Program-made: the position numbers and the translations under genes | Assembly: GCA_964017045.1 (NCBI GenBank) | Contig: OZ024799.1 | Span: 35,159,736-35,223,735 of the forward strand | Source: Omphiscola glabra | Lineage: Eukaryota > Mollusca > Gastropoda > Lymnaeidae | Length of the DNA stretch: 64,000 nucleotides | Reading direction: 5' to 3' | Shown here: piece after piece, positions 21,475-34,420 of the stretch | How the letters are laid out: each line of letters starts with the position of its first letter | How positions within the stretch are numbered: position 1 is the first letter of the stretch | The notes under the pieces: model-generated | What the model saw: only the letters and a program-made list of their open reading frames with translations | Database searches by the model: none | Told to the model about the DNA's origin: nothing

Positions 21475-22075
21475 CCTTAAGGATATCATCGCCCGATATC
21501 TTCACGTGGTATCTTCAACCGATATGTTCACCCACTTATCTTCACCGATATCTTTAATAGATATATTCAGCCGATGTCTTCACGCGATATCATCATGCCA
21601 TATCTTAGCCCCATATCTTCACCCGCTAATATAACCCTCATGTCTTCACTCGATGTCTTCACCCCATATCTTCACCCGATATCTTCACTCTATATCTTCC
21701 CCCGGATGTCGTCACCCTATGTCTTCATCCGATATCTTCACCCGATATCTCCACTTGATATATTCACCCGATACCTTCATCCGATATCTTCACCCGATAC
21801 CTTCACCCGATATCTGCACGATATCCTTACCCGATATTTTCACCCGACCTTTTACCCTATGCCTTCACCCGATATCTTCACTCTATATCTTCCCCCGGAT
21901 GTCGTCACCCTATGTCTTCATCCGATATCTTCACCCGATATCTCCACTTGATATATTCACCCGATACCTTCATCCGATATCTTCACCCGATACCTTCACC
22001 CGATATCTGCACGATATCCTTACCCGATATTTTCACCCGATCCTTTTACCCGTTGTCTTCACCCGATATGGTTAG
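21475..22075. repeat. About 14-bp degenerate array with a 193-bp duplication
   Basis: The basic motif is ccgatatcttcacc with many variants. A block beginning cactctatatcttcccccgg is present at 21686 and again at 21879, so 193 bp were duplicated recently within an older array. Long open frames here are repeat-derived. Confidence 0.9.
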
Positions 22076-25000
22076 CTCGTCTTATGTGTAACATGTCCGT
22101 ACGATATATCGTGAAGCTCAGTCTCAAGGTTACACCAGACAGGGATACAACAATTGTCCAAACGGCCATACCGTAGCAGCCACACCACGGTTTACGTCAT
22201 ATCCCAGATTAAACCACAAATGACTCTATATACACAGTGAATACATTCTAGAAGCATTATGACGTCTGGAGAACATACAAAAAAACCAATCAAAATGCAT
22301 TCCTACTCAACTGACTTAGATTTATTTTTGAAAATTATTTTGTAGACTTATTTCTAGATTATTCTTATTTACATAATTAGGAGCCAGAATGATCGATACA
22401 ACGATCATAGGCCCTCAAGACATAGAAGAGATAGAAGAAGAAGAGACTTATTTTGAAGACTTATTTTTGAGACTTTTTTTGTATTCGTTTACAAAGCCCT
22501 CAGCCTTATAATCATTTATAATTCAAAAGTTGTAAAATTATGTCAAGTCTTCAGTATTAAACTCAATGTTTCCTTTAATCCTACCATATTCCAAAGAGGC
22601 AAGTGCTTAGCACAAATTTCTTATATACCAATACTCCAGTGATAAGGTACCTTAATTTCTTTTTAAGTAGCCGTAATCCAAAATATTCATGTTTGCCCTG
22701 GTTCTAGGACTGATACGTTTGTATTGGAATAACTGTAAAGAAAGGTGAGCTAGTTACATTGAATCCCTCCACCCTCAAAGGGCATTCATGCTCTCAATCA
22801 TCGAGTCCAATGCCCTATAAAGAATGCAATCATTGGGTCGATGGCCGTCCACCCGCCCACCATGACATGCCCATCTTTTAGTGTCGCACTTGTCAAAAGT
22901 CCATTTAGGTACTATCAGCAGGGGTCAAATGGAAAGGGTTGCGTTCACTAATGTTATTGTCTTTTATTTTACTTCCACGAGGAGCACTCTCTTTATTATT
23001 AAAATTTTGTAGTGAAGTAGGTCATTGTTTCAAAAGAGGCATTGCTCTGCAGCGTAAAGTAGTTTTATTTAAGATTAGTTGAAACTTTTATCCAATTCAA
23101 AAGCTAAAAAAATCGTGTGCATTTGTATAAAGCGATTAGCATTAGTGCAGTTTTGGCAACTGTCACAGTTCTTTCCCTTGTTCTCTGACATGTTGGTGTA
23201 GCAGAATTGGTATTTTTAGTGTCATAAAAAGTGTTATAATTACCCTACCCCACAAACACCAAAACAAAACAACGTTGAAGGTATCAAGAGTGGCGCCATA
23301 TCTGTATAGGTAGCTATCATTGCGTCCCCCCGAAAACTGAGCTGTTAAATCAACAGATTTGTTTTACAGGCTATGATAATAAAACTATCAACTTTAATAA
23401 ATAGCTTTCAATTTGGATGTCTTGAGCCGAGTGCTAGTAATCCTCATCCCACCCCCCCCCCAATGTTCCCTGTGCCTGGCAAGGTAAGCGCCCTCTTCAT
23501 AAACAAACCCGGCTACGCTGCTGATTGCATTTGTAACCCAGTATTACGCCCCTACAATGTTTAAATAACTTTTGGAAAAAAAACTTTTATAGACTTCAGC
23601 GTAATAGCCATGCATTCTTTTGGCTCCACTCCCGCTTTTTGTGATGGTACGGAACATGTTTTTTTCCTCTTCTAATTTTTGACAAATGCAATGACATTCT
23701 CATTTTACTCCACGTAATGAGAAACATAAAACTGGTTAACAGCCCTCTAGTATGTCATCTATTCATCACAACATTCTCACGCGGATGACACTATTCAGAA
23801 TCGCGCCGTTTCAAGATCTTCCAGTGACTGAACATTTTTGCTGTTGGCTCTGCATTGAAAAACAACACAAAAAAACCTTGCAAGAGGCCAGAGAACAACT
23901 TCCATTTAATGATGGCTTGAATAAAAAAGACTTCCTGATTGAAACTCAGAGAGTGTAGACACGCTTTCTTGTTTCACTCTTCTCTGACAAGTCTCAAGTT
24001 GACGACTTTAAATATGTTATAGATTTTACTGAGTGGTTTGTTCTGTACTAATTGCTAGAGATAATGGTTAATTAGAAGCTTCTTAAATCAATATTTTCAA
24101 ATTTCCACATAAAGTTTGAGAATTTTTCTCATAATTTTTCCCCCCAGCTCTCATGACAACTAGGCATTTGAAAGTAATGAAACTTAAATAAACATTTATA
24201 GTTTTTATTTCGAGATTAAACTGGGATAAATTGCGAAGATTCAACCATGTTGCCACAATTAATAATAATAATAATAGTAAAAAGCATTACAAATGATATC
24301 ACTTTAGCATGGATGCTTTTATTGACAATGTTAGTTCTATTCTTTTGCCTTTCAAAAACGTATGCTTGTTATAACCCAAATAAAAAGCTTATTATCCCAC
24401 TCATACATATACAAAATGGTTCGATTTTACAGAAATGTAAATCGAGACCCAAGAACAGATTTAAAAAATTGAAAAATCCCCAACTTTATGAATTGTAATT
24501 TATTTATCTATTTTGAAACAAGGGAAAAAATAGGCTGCGGGTGGAGCACGCATTCCATTATTTATAATTCAGCCTCTTTTTGAAACTATCTAAGGGAAAT
24601 CGACAGGTTGAGCCGATGGTAGCTGTGATTATTCTCTTTCCTAAACCTTAATAAAAAGGAATGTCATTCATTTTAAAGGTTTTTTTTTAAAGCAATGAAA
24701 AGCCTATCATTTGAAATGAGAATCTTAGACTGGGGTGCTGTTTACCATTCTCAGGGATAATCCACGAAGGAGCCCTGGTGGAGCCTCAGGGTTCACATTC
24801 ATTTCTTGGACTCGTCCCACTTACTGGTTCCGTTGACCTGTTGTGTGATGATTGAACAGAGATAATGATCCAATAGAAATATTGGCATTTTTACTTGTAA
24901 GGAAGCCTCATTAATAGAATACTTCACCAGCGTATTTTTAACACATACTTACATCCTCATTTTTAAACAAGGAAAAACTGTAAAAATAACGTTAAACGGG

Positions 25001-25170
25001 TTAACGATGATGAATATCACTTTTGTATTAATGTGTTTAAGCTGCAGTTAATCTTACTTTGGGGCGCTAGATGCTTCCAACTCTGAATAGTAATGTATCG
25101 TGGGGCCTTTCACGATTTCTTTCCATTTGTTTCTGTTCTGATTTATTCTTCCCAGCTCATTGCACTTCAC
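22076..25170. other. Long AT-rich region without supported features
   Basis: Frames at 23373-23564, 23752-23958 and 24247-24498 are short, of skewed composition and without domains. A C-run lies near 23450. I see nothing else. Confidence 0.4.
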
Positions 25171-25179
25171 TACATTTCC

Positions 25180-25271
25180 CGTATACTCTCTCTCTCTCTC
25201 TCTCTCTATCTCAAAGCTATCTCTTTCTCTCACCCCTCTCTCTCTCAGCCCCCTCACTCGCCCCCCCCCCC
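25180..25271. repeat. CT microsatellite and poly-C
   Basis: (CT)n interrupted by short spacers, ending in C-rich sequence. Overlapping open frames are compositional. Confidence 0.85.
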
Positions 25272-26312
25272 TCACGTTCAGTGGGATTCCAACGATTAAT
25301 TTACATTCCCAATTCGGTTCGACACACCAAACTGAGAGACATGTTGAAAGTTTTAATTGAAAAGAATCCCAACATAATATCAAACTACTTTTGCGAAACA
25401 AAGTTTCCAAACTTATTAAAAATATTTTAGAGAATTTTGGCTAAACGTTTTGTTGTTGTTGTTCTTTGTTGTTGAAATCTAAATACGTCTTCTTCATTAA
25501 CCCGTCAATGACTGCTGAGAAAACTACTTAGGATGTTTCTTGTTACACGCTTGATTTCTTAGACGCATGGGACTCAAGAAACATTGCCCAAGATGGCTGG
25601 ATGCCTGAAACAGATGTTAGTGCAAAGAAGTAAAAGATGAATGGCATGCATACAAAAAAAAGAACAACACCATGTCATATAACATTGCGAGACGTAAGAA
25701 ACAAACAGTTGACAGATGAGTGTTAATTATCAAAATTTTAAGTCTGAAAAGTGTCTATTGCGACGCTCATTTTGTCAAGCTCTATCCTCCGCATATGATG
25801 TTCCCCTGGGTTACCCAGGTGTGTGGAGAGAGGCGATTTGCCAGGGAACTAGTTCATCCACCCAGTACCTACTACTCACAGGTCCTGTGATTTCGTCCTG
25901 CGAGTCTATGCCATGGTCATCATTGTGACGAACGGAACCAGAAAAAAAAAAGTTTTCACATTTTCTTTTTCATATGAACGAAACAACACTAAAAAAAGAC
26001 AACTGATGAGTTCTGAAATCCACGACGCAGGTCTGTCTTAAAAAAACCAATCACGCCGCCTGATTTACCCCAACTATAATTTAATCAACGAACAGGCTTC
26101 ACTTGGGGCGAAAACGCAAAATGTTTGAGAACTCCTTGGACAGATAATAAATGTGTAAATGTACCCGCATCGCAGCACGAAACATAACAAAGAAATCAAA
26201 TAACGGGGAAAACCCGGAGAATTCAATCTACGTGTAGGACAGTACATAAAATTGTCTTGGAATTAAAACAAATTCTCGTCCGCGTTTTACGGTTCAACTG
26301 CCATTGTATAAT
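25272..26312. other. Intergenic DNA
   Basis: No supported gene. The 70-residue frame at 25716-25928 has no recognisable domain. Confidence 0.35.
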
Positions 26313-27392
26313 AGGCGCTACGTGCCACACAATCTGTTTTGTCTTCATTACATCTGATCTGCCATCAACTGTAGCATGCTTGTTTTGTCTTCATTACATC
26401 TGGTCTGCCATCAAATGTAGCATGTCTGTTTTGTATTCATTACATCTGATTTGCCTTCAATTGTAGCATGTTTGTTTTGTCTTCATTACGTCTGATCTGC
26501 CTTCAATTGTAGCATGTTTGTTTTGTATTCATTACATCTGATCTGCCTTCTATTGTAGCATGTTAGTTTTGTATTCATTACATCTGATCTGCCTTCAATT
26601 GTAGCATGTTAGTTTTGTATTCATTACATCTGATCTGCCATCAACTGTAGCATGTTAGTTTTGTATTCATTACATCTGATCTGCCATCAACTGTAGCATG
26701 TTAGTTTTGTATTCATTACATCTGATCTGCCTTCAACTGTAGCATGTCTGTTTTGTATTCATTACATCTGATCTGCCTTCAACTATAGCATGTCTGTTTT
26801 GTCTTCATTACATCTGATCTGCCTTCAACTGTTGCATGTTTGTTTTGTATTCATTACATCTGATCTGCCTTCAACTGTAGCAAGTTTATTTTGTCTTCAT
26901 TACATCTGATCTGCCTTCAATTGTAGCATGTTTGTTTTGTCTTCATTACATCTGATCTGCCTTCAATTGTAGCATGTTTGTTTTGTCTTCATTACATCTG
27001 ATCTGCCTTCAATTGTAGCATGTTTGTTTTGTCTTCATTACATCTAATCTGCCTTCAATTGTAGCATGTTTGTTTTGTCTTCATTACATCTGATCTGCCT
27101 TCAATTGTAGCATGTTTGTTTTGTCTTCATTACATCTGATCTGCCTTCAATTGTAGCATGTTTGTTTTGTCTTCATTACATCTGATCTGCCTTCAATTGT
27201 AGCATGTTTGTTTTGTCTTCATTACGTCTGATCTGCCTTCAATTGTAGCATGTTTGTTTTGTCTTCATTACATCTAATCTGCCTTCAATTGTAGCATGTT
27301 TGTTTTGTCTTCATTACATCTGATCTGCCTTCAATTGTAGCATGTTTGTTTTGTCTTCATTACATCTGATCTGCCATCAACTGTAGCATGTT
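26313..27392. repeat. 46-bp tandem array, about 23 copies
   Basis: tagcatg recurs at 26372, 26418 and 26464, and so on, a period of 46. The core reads ttcattacatctgatctgcc with variable flanks (tcaactgtagcatg or tcaattgtagcatg). Copies in the 3' half are almost identical, those in the 5' part more diverged. Confidence 0.95.
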
Positions 27393-27484
27393 TTTTTTTT
27401 GTAGATAAAATTAAACAAACCCTTAAAAACAATATTGTTTGTATAAATTCTTTAAAAATATTTTTTTAAATTATTTTATTTTAT

Positions 27485-28290
27485 ACTAGCGAGAACCCGT
27501 CATGCGCTGCAATGCCACTCTAAGAAAGAAAGTATTTGTATTTTAATTACGCTTTTTTAAAGTAAATTTTATAAAGACCATATATATTTTTTTCCCGACT
27601 GGTGCTTACACGAATAAATTAGAAGGTTTTTTAGACGCGTGAGCAGACCACATACAGCTGTCCATGAGAGAAGCATGGAATTTCAAAATTTGGTCCCCAC
27701 CCTTGTAGCTGTTGATCATGCAATAGCTCTGTTTGAAATCATATTTATTGAGCTCATATAGAAAAAAAATAATTTAAGGCCCTTGGCACCAAACGGAATA
27801 TTGCAAAATGGTTGTACTAATTTAGAAACCTACTTATTATGTCAAAAAGAAACTGAAATGTCGCTATTTGTATTTGATTAAAATTCCAATTACCCATGCA
27901 TTTGTTCAGTTCGAAATTATATTTATATAGCTCATATAAGATAAAAATCGAATTAAAGGCCCCAAGCCCAAAAACTGAATATTTCAAATTGGTTGTAATA
28001 ATTGAGAAAACGTTGCTTGCACACAAAAACTCACCAACCTTTTATCGCAATCGGATGAATGGTGCGGGAACGCATACGGAAATTATATTAACATAGTTCA
28101 TATAAGGAAAAAAAATCGAATTTAGGGCCCAAACGGAATTCTGTAAAATGTTTGAAATAATTCAGAAAAATTCGATGTAGTGCGGACAACAACTGACCGA
28201 AGTTTCATCGCAATCTGATGAATGGTATCGGTACGCATACGGGACATACGTTCCTACATACATACAGACAAGCACTTATCTATATATAGA
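27485..28290 (+). repeat. Dispersed repeat with about three degenerate internal units
   Basis: Begins tactagcgagaacccgtcat and ends near cagacaagcacttatc. Between about 27737 and 28270 three related units share tatagctcatata, aggcccc/gggccc, and ttatcgcaatcggatgaatg/catcgcaatctgatgaatgg. The overall form resembles widespread invertebrate dispersed repeats, but I cannot name the class. Confidence 0.5.
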
Positions 28291-28295
28291 TAATA

Positions 28296-28675
28296 TTCTA
28301 ATGTCCCATCCGCTTTTACACCGCAAATTTAGTTCACTTATTAGAATAACAAAAGAAAAAATTACGCATTAAACGGAATTGCATTTTTTACAATTGAAAT
28401 AAACTCATTTCGCGAAAGCATCGGGAATTTTATTTCGTTTAATCGGTAGCTTAATATTCACATCATCTTCCCCTTGAAAGACAGGGAAAAAACATATTTT
28501 TATGGGGTTAGGGTTGGGGGAGGGGCATACAATTTGATAGAATTAGAATGTGTTGTCACTGGCAACGAGCCTATTTCACAAGTTTCAGCGCGATATGTTG
28601 ACGGGAAAGAGGTTAATAAGCCGACCGAAGATTTGGTGATAAAGACACGATATTTGAAGTTAATATAAAGGTTTA
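28296..28675 (-). repeat. Dispersed repeat family Q, copy 3
   Basis: Reverse complement of the blocks at 4600-4975 and 6770-7112: aatgtcccatccgcttttac, actcatttcgcg, tgttgtcactggcaacgagc, gttgacgggaaagaggttaa. It abuts the preceding repeat directly. Confidence 0.75.
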
Positions 28676-28934
28676 AATAAAAGGTTCCTGTGGAAATTCC
28701 ACATAAGAAAGCCATCGTGGATGTTGTTAATAGTTAACTCTGGGGCTAATGCCTGCCACTCTTTTCATTACGTCCGTTGATTGCATTCGTGACGTAAGAT
28801 CTCTCTTTGTCAAATTATGGTGGAGCTGTGGGACAAGGAAATTCAACGACTAAAAAACAACTATATTTTATCCAAAAAAATGTGTTTCATTTTCAAAGAT
28901 TAATAAACAGAAGCCTGTAAAAGAAATGACTCGG

Positions 28935-29075
28935 GATAAAATGTTGTCATCGGCAACGAGCCTACGTGCTAAGTTTCAGCTCAATAGGTTTACAGGAAGT
29001 TGGTCAGTTAGCTGTCCGAAGATTTTGCGCTAAACTCACAAAAAGCGAAGTTAATTTAATGCATTTAAAACAAAG
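28935..29075 (-). repeat. Dispersed repeat family Q, copy 4 (partial)
   Basis: Carries tgttgtcatcggcaacgagc, gctaagtttcagctc and gcgaagttaatttaatgc. It shows only one end of the family. Confidence 0.65.
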
Positions 29076-29424
29076 AACAACAGAATGTTGAACATCTTGT
29101 AAGCTTATACGAACGAATGCCATCCTTACTTATGATTTCCAGAAAGTTTTGAACTGCCATTTCTCATTAAAAAAATATTTTGGGACTCCTAGCACAAAGT
29201 TTAACCATATAATATTTAATTCACACCACATAATCTCCACCACTTAATCTTTTATCACTTAATCTCCACAGCTTAATCCACATCACTTAAGCGAGACAAG
29301 TTAATCCACACAATATAGACACGTGTCTTAAGGTGATCTACTTCCACTCATTGTTACGATTCTTGCCCCATTTATACTGGACCCAAACCTGTAAGAGAGA
29401 TAACAGAAAACCTGCGGAGGTTCC

Positions 29425-29505
29425 TAATATGGTATTCAGAATTGTATAAGAACTGTACCAGAACTGTATTAGAACTGTACTAGAACTGTAACACAACTGT
29501 ACGTG
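29425..29505. repeat. Short 15-bp tandem repeat
   Basis: Five copies of a unit close to agaactgtactagaa. Just upstream (29225-29330) is a looser cttaatc/cac repeat. Confidence 0.6.
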
Positions 29506-30200
29506 ATGGTCTGCCCATTCTTGATTACATTTTTCTATAAATCTTATTGTAATTTATTAATATTTTCCTCATTCTCCATATGTGTGTTTTTTTTATCCTA
29601 AAATAAAATAAAACATTATATTTTACCGTTAAAATTCCAGGTGTCGATGAAATAAATGCAATAGTTGCGGTCAACAAACCTTTGGAAAGCTTTGAGTGCA
29701 ATTTAAAAACTATTTGTAACAATGATTATCATCTTGTAAGATAAGGTCAAGGCTAAAAAAAAGAAGAACGAAACCGAAAAAGTTCGTGTTATGGGCTAAT
29801 CCCATATTTTCATCGGCTAATTGATGGAAAGGCAGGCTGATAATGACAACGTTATTTCGCTTGAGCAGTTCATCACCAGAGAATTACCGCCAGAGATTGC
29901 AGATAATCGCGTGAAAGAAAGTAAAGAAAGGAATCATTTCTAGGGAATCGTCATTTTTGGGGGATTAAGATTTGTGAAATCCTTTCAAAAAAGAAAAACA
30001 AGGATCCTTTGGTTCAATCTTCTACAGTGTAATAAAAATAAATATAATTTAGGTGGGAATAATTATATTTTACGCTTGATAATGTGGTCAAGCTATACAT
30101 AGTCAACTAACGTAAACGATAAGTATATTATTTTTGCCAGTGCTGCAATGCCTTATAAACTGATTCTAAACTCTTGACACGATATTTTTTTATAAGTACC

Positions 30201-30235
<35 letters not shown>

Positions 30236-30700
30236 GGTAGGCACGGCATGTTTCCTGTCAGAATGGGTTTCCTGTGAGGGTGTGTTTTATTAGCCATGGC
30301 ATATAGTTTCCTGTCATTGATATGGTTTCTTTATGTTTCCTGTCCGGCTTGTTTTCTTTCCCGTAGTGTTTCCTTTCTCGATGTGGTTCATATAGGAATT
30401 TGCTTCCCGTTGGGGTAATAATCCAGCACACACTCTAAATATCCGAATATGTAACTGAGTGTTTGAATGACTGCGACAATAGTAGAAAATGGACTCCCGG
30501 ACTCTGTAAAGTTGGAAAGCTTCAAATCCCGCTCGAAGACATAAAAGTTCTGGGAAAAAAACAAAAAAAAAACAAACTAACCGGCTGAGAAGTATTTTAA
30601 ATTAATCATTTATGGTCCATCCACTCCTACCAATATATGGCTTTTCGAGGACATGCATGGAGCACAATTAATAAAAATCTGACTCAGTATTTCCTCTCGG
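29506..30700. other. AT-rich DNA with an (AT)n microsatellite
   Basis: The AT run lies at 30201-30235. It is followed by irregular tttcctgtc/gtttcctgt motifs to about 30400. No gene. Confidence 0.6.
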
Positions 30701-30704
30701 TCTA

Positions 30705-30890
30705 CTGCTGAGCCCTCTACCAATGAGCCCTCTATCGATGAGACATCTACCAATGAGCCCTTACCAATTAGCCGTCTACCGCTGTACCCTCTACCAATGA
30801 GCCCTCTACCGATGAGCCGTCTACCAATGAGCCTTCTACCAATGAGCCGTCTACCGCTAAACCCTCTACCGATGAGCCGTCTACCCCATG
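30705..30890. repeat. 15-bp tandem array, about 12 copies
   Basis: The unit is close to gagccctctaccaat, with alternation between ccctct/ccgtct and caatgag/cgatgag. Confidence 0.85.
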
Positions 30891-31192
30891 GTGTCTGCCT
30901 GTAAGCCGTTTAGATTCTCTGTAATTTGTAATCATATCCAGGTGTCATGTCTAACACATAATGTCTTTTTTAATATCAGCAACGATGGACTTATCTTGGG
31001 TTTTCACTCAGCTGGAACATCTCTCTATTTATCCCAATTTTCCATCTATCATCATCCTGTTTAGGCCCGTATATCTTTCTGAGCACTTCAAAGTTTTTAG
31101 CAGTTTTTTCTGCTTCCTCGCTAAGGGTCGATGTCTCACTTCAAAAAAAATAATATTCAAAGACATAAATAATGAACAGTATATATGTATTT

Positions 31193-31379
31193 CAGGGCCG
31201 GCCTTAGGCCATTGCACCCTATGCGGCCGCAATGGGCCCCGCACTTTCATAGGGCCCGCCCCGAATTTATTTTCTAATACAAAATCTTAAATTTCACTTA
31301 TTATCCTTATCCTCTACCCAGAATGGGCCCCGCGCAGTCCGTTTCCTATAGGTTCCCGCAATTGTTAGGGTCGGCCCTG
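31193..31379. mobile_element. hAT-like MITE with CAGGGCCGGCC ends
   Basis: 187 bp. Left end cagggccggccttagg; right end ttagggtcggccctg (inverted). It is flanked by TGTATT-T on the left and TGTATT-A on the right, a near-perfect target duplication of 6-7 bp. The interior has gggccccgc repeats. Only the ends are hAT-like and no transposase is present. A solitary similar end (cagggccggtcttag) occurs at 49069. Confidence 0.7.
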
Positions 31380-31384
31380 TGTAT

Positions 31385-31770
31385 TATATTCTTCTTTCTT
31401 TCTCTCTTTCTTTCTATTGAGATTCTCAATTCGATTTACCTTTTCTGTGTTTGTTTTTAAAAGTTCCTAGATACCTTTCTAAACTTGAGTGGCTATCTTC
31501 TCGTATTACCATAATTGTAAAAGAAAGAAAATTGATACATCCATATACAATTATGAAGGATGTACGAAGGCCGGTAAGTTCTATCTCTCTCTCCCTTTCT
31601 CTCCCTTTCTCTCTCTCTCTCTTACTCTCTTTCTTTCTCTCGTTCACTCTTTCCCTCTCTTTTTATCTCTTTCTCTCTCTCTCTTTATCCCGTTCACTCA
31701 ATCTCTCTCTTTATCTCTTTTCCCATTTCAATTACACCCATCTTTATCTCTTTCTCTCTATTTCTCGCTC
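31385..31770. repeat. CT-rich low-complexity tracts
   Basis: (TTTCTCTC)n-like runs at 31385-31415 and 31575-31770, separated by non-repetitive sequence. Open frames on both strands are compositional. Confidence 0.8.
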
Positions 31771-31878
31771 TCTTGCTCAATATTTTTCAGAAAATGGGAA
31801 AGAAAAAGTAATAGCTGTTAAAGATTAAAAGGACATGTACGATTTGAAGATATTTCCTGAACGTACGTCGTAAAGGGC

Positions 31879-32403
31879 TGTTACGCGGTAGGGCCGTTTT
31901 GTTTAAATACCTCACTCACCTACCATTGTCAGCCTACCACCTTCCAGGAAGGGTGATAAGTCGTTAGAATAAGAAGGTGCCAGACCAGCGCCTGCAGCAA
32001 ACGTTTGGACTACATTTAAGCCACGCGAAATGATTCAGGATGAGTACTAGTTGTATTCCCCTACAGTAAGGGAGAGACGTTTAGATACAAGATGAGTATA
32101 TCGATGCGTGACTAGCTTTCCGTGGCATTTGCTTATCCTAAGTACTAGTTATGGCCATCCACTAGTTAGCAGCAATAGTAATTGCAGGAACTTGGACTTG
32201 TGATAGTACTCTTTATATTACTTTGAGAATTATATATTGTTAGTGTTATACCTTTATTTATTTCTTTACCTGAAAATGTTATCTATCTTTGTTCATATTA
32301 TATTCCATGTAATAAATTACATTTATATAGAGCACTGATTGTTTTCATTTTAGCGAGTAGTGGGTCTTGTTTAAATTCATTGAACAACATAGGGGGCGTA
32401 ACA
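31879..32403 (+). mobile_element. Solo LTR of an LTR retrotransposon
   Basis: 525 bp bounded by TGTTACGC and GCGTAACA, a perfect 8-bp inverted terminal pair of TG...CA type. The flanks AGGGC (left) and GGGGC (right) match in four of five positions, fitting a 5-bp target duplication. A polyadenylation-like AATAAA lies at about 32311. There is no internal coding sequence on either side, hence a solo LTR from LTR-LTR recombination. Confidence 0.75.
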
Positions 32404-34376
32404 GGGGCCATTCATTTAGTACCTCACGCTATTTCTGATGATTTTTAACTCTCCCCCCCTCCGTCACAATCTGTCACAAATCTTGGAAAACCCCCCCCCC
32501 CCCCCAACCTTTTAAGTTATGTACGTAAGTACATCAGACATTTTGAACTACATTTGTAAAAACTATTAAACGTAGATATTACTAAGTGACATCTTCTGTT
32601 AGAATACATCAAGTGCATCAGAAACTAAAATAACAATGTCAATTTCAGGTTTTAAGTTTATAAAAAGTTATATATATATATGACTGTATGGCGTCACATA
32701 TGATCGCTCTCTCTCCCCCCTCCCCACACGTGTCACCAACTGCAGCGTGACGTACTTTATAACTGTGAAAAAAGTATAGAAATTTCCTGGAAAACAATGT
32801 TCAACAATATCTTTCTTAATTACTATTTTCGTGGAGACATACGAATATAAGCCACGCCTTCGGCTGTCATGGAAGTGCAGCACAGATCCATTTGCTTTGA
32901 AACAATAACTTGTTCCTTTGTGCTCACACCCAGATGGCGTCTCGTATTACTTCTCCCCGTCGTGCGGCATTCGAATAAGGATCAAATGAAGTTTTATAAA
33001 GTAATTATTTCCGCTTTACAAAAAACCCTTTTTATCAAGCTTTATATTAGGCAAATCTCTTTTCTAATTACCATATTTAAAGATAAAAAGGTTGAATAGA
33101 AAATGTTTGGCCGGAACCAATACACTTCCGACTGGATAGTTTATTTTAAAAGCGTAAGTTTAGTCCTCCCGGGTCAACTCCTTTGGGTCATTTTATAATC
33201 TGTGATTTGTTCCGCCATTTTGAAGTGAATGTTTTCAAATTTCAATATTTATAAGTTTGAAATTTAAAAAAAATATGAAATAGACTTTTAAGAGATGAAT
33301 GGGATCAATGATTATTAGAGTTAAAGGTTTGATTTTTTTTAAAAAAAAGACCTTGTTCTGAATAAAAATGAGACAGGAAATAGTATCTCTGTTAGTGATA
33401 AGCTCAGCACATTTTAGCTAGTGAAACGGAGGAACTCGGTACTCGATACCAGTCAAACACTTCGTTGGGAGATGTATTTCTTCTAACTTAAGGGATTTAA
33501 TGTCTGCTTGTTAAGTGATGGGAGACGCAGTACTAAAGCGAATAATGGGTAAGGCTGGATTAAATCTGTGAAAAGAGGCGGGAACGAGTCAACGAGTGGT
33601 TTTTTTTTTTTTTTTTTGGGGGGGGGGGGGTGGGGGGGGGGGTGTTGGAAAGTTCAACGTAGTTGGAGTGGTTTGAAAAATTGACGATAGGTTTGAGAGG
33701 CATAAGAGGAATTGTGAGTCTAGAGGAGGAAATATGGGAAATGTCTAAAAGAGGATAGTAGGAAGACAACAATTAATCTAAACACTTGCAATTATGGGGG
33801 ATTCATAATTAAAGCAATTTCAGACATTTTTTTTTTTAACATTTAAGAGGAACATGGATTTAACGCGATTTAGCTAAAAAAACACTTTGAAATAGGATAG
33901 AAGAATGCTTCCCGAGTAAAAAGAATTATTCTTATAAATAAAATGTTTAAAACAAATGTATTAACGATATGATTTCTGATCTCTAGCCATAAGAGAAATT
34001 ACGTTACATAGAAATAGACTGGCATATGAAATCCCTAACGGAATTGAAAAAGAAAAAAAAACAAGAAATAACATCCGCTAATTACAACTGTTATACGACA
34101 TTGACAAAATGAAACAGCTCTCGTGGGCAAAGTACTGAATAGAACGCGCAGTGTTTAATGAGTGTTTGGTTTTAGGAAATAAAACACAGCCCCTCAAGGC
34201 AACACTCGATATATTTTAAACGGAAATCACGTGTACGGGATGAACACGCCCCCCCCCCCCCCCCAGCAGCTATTGGATTTGTCGAGGTTTAATGGAACAG
34301 CACCGACAGCAAATGTGTGAAGCACAATCGTCAGGCATGAGCTGCTGCGGTGCTTACAAACCATGATTACATTTAT
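32404..34376. other. AT-rich DNA with homopolymer runs
   Basis: C-runs at about 32452 and 32489-32504, and T17 next to G-runs at 33599-33650. A C-run lies near 34249-34264. No gene is supported. Confidence 0.5.
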
Positions 34377-34420
34377 GTGCAGGAGGTGGTGCAGATAAAG
34401 ACAGCAGTCAGGTCGCCCAA

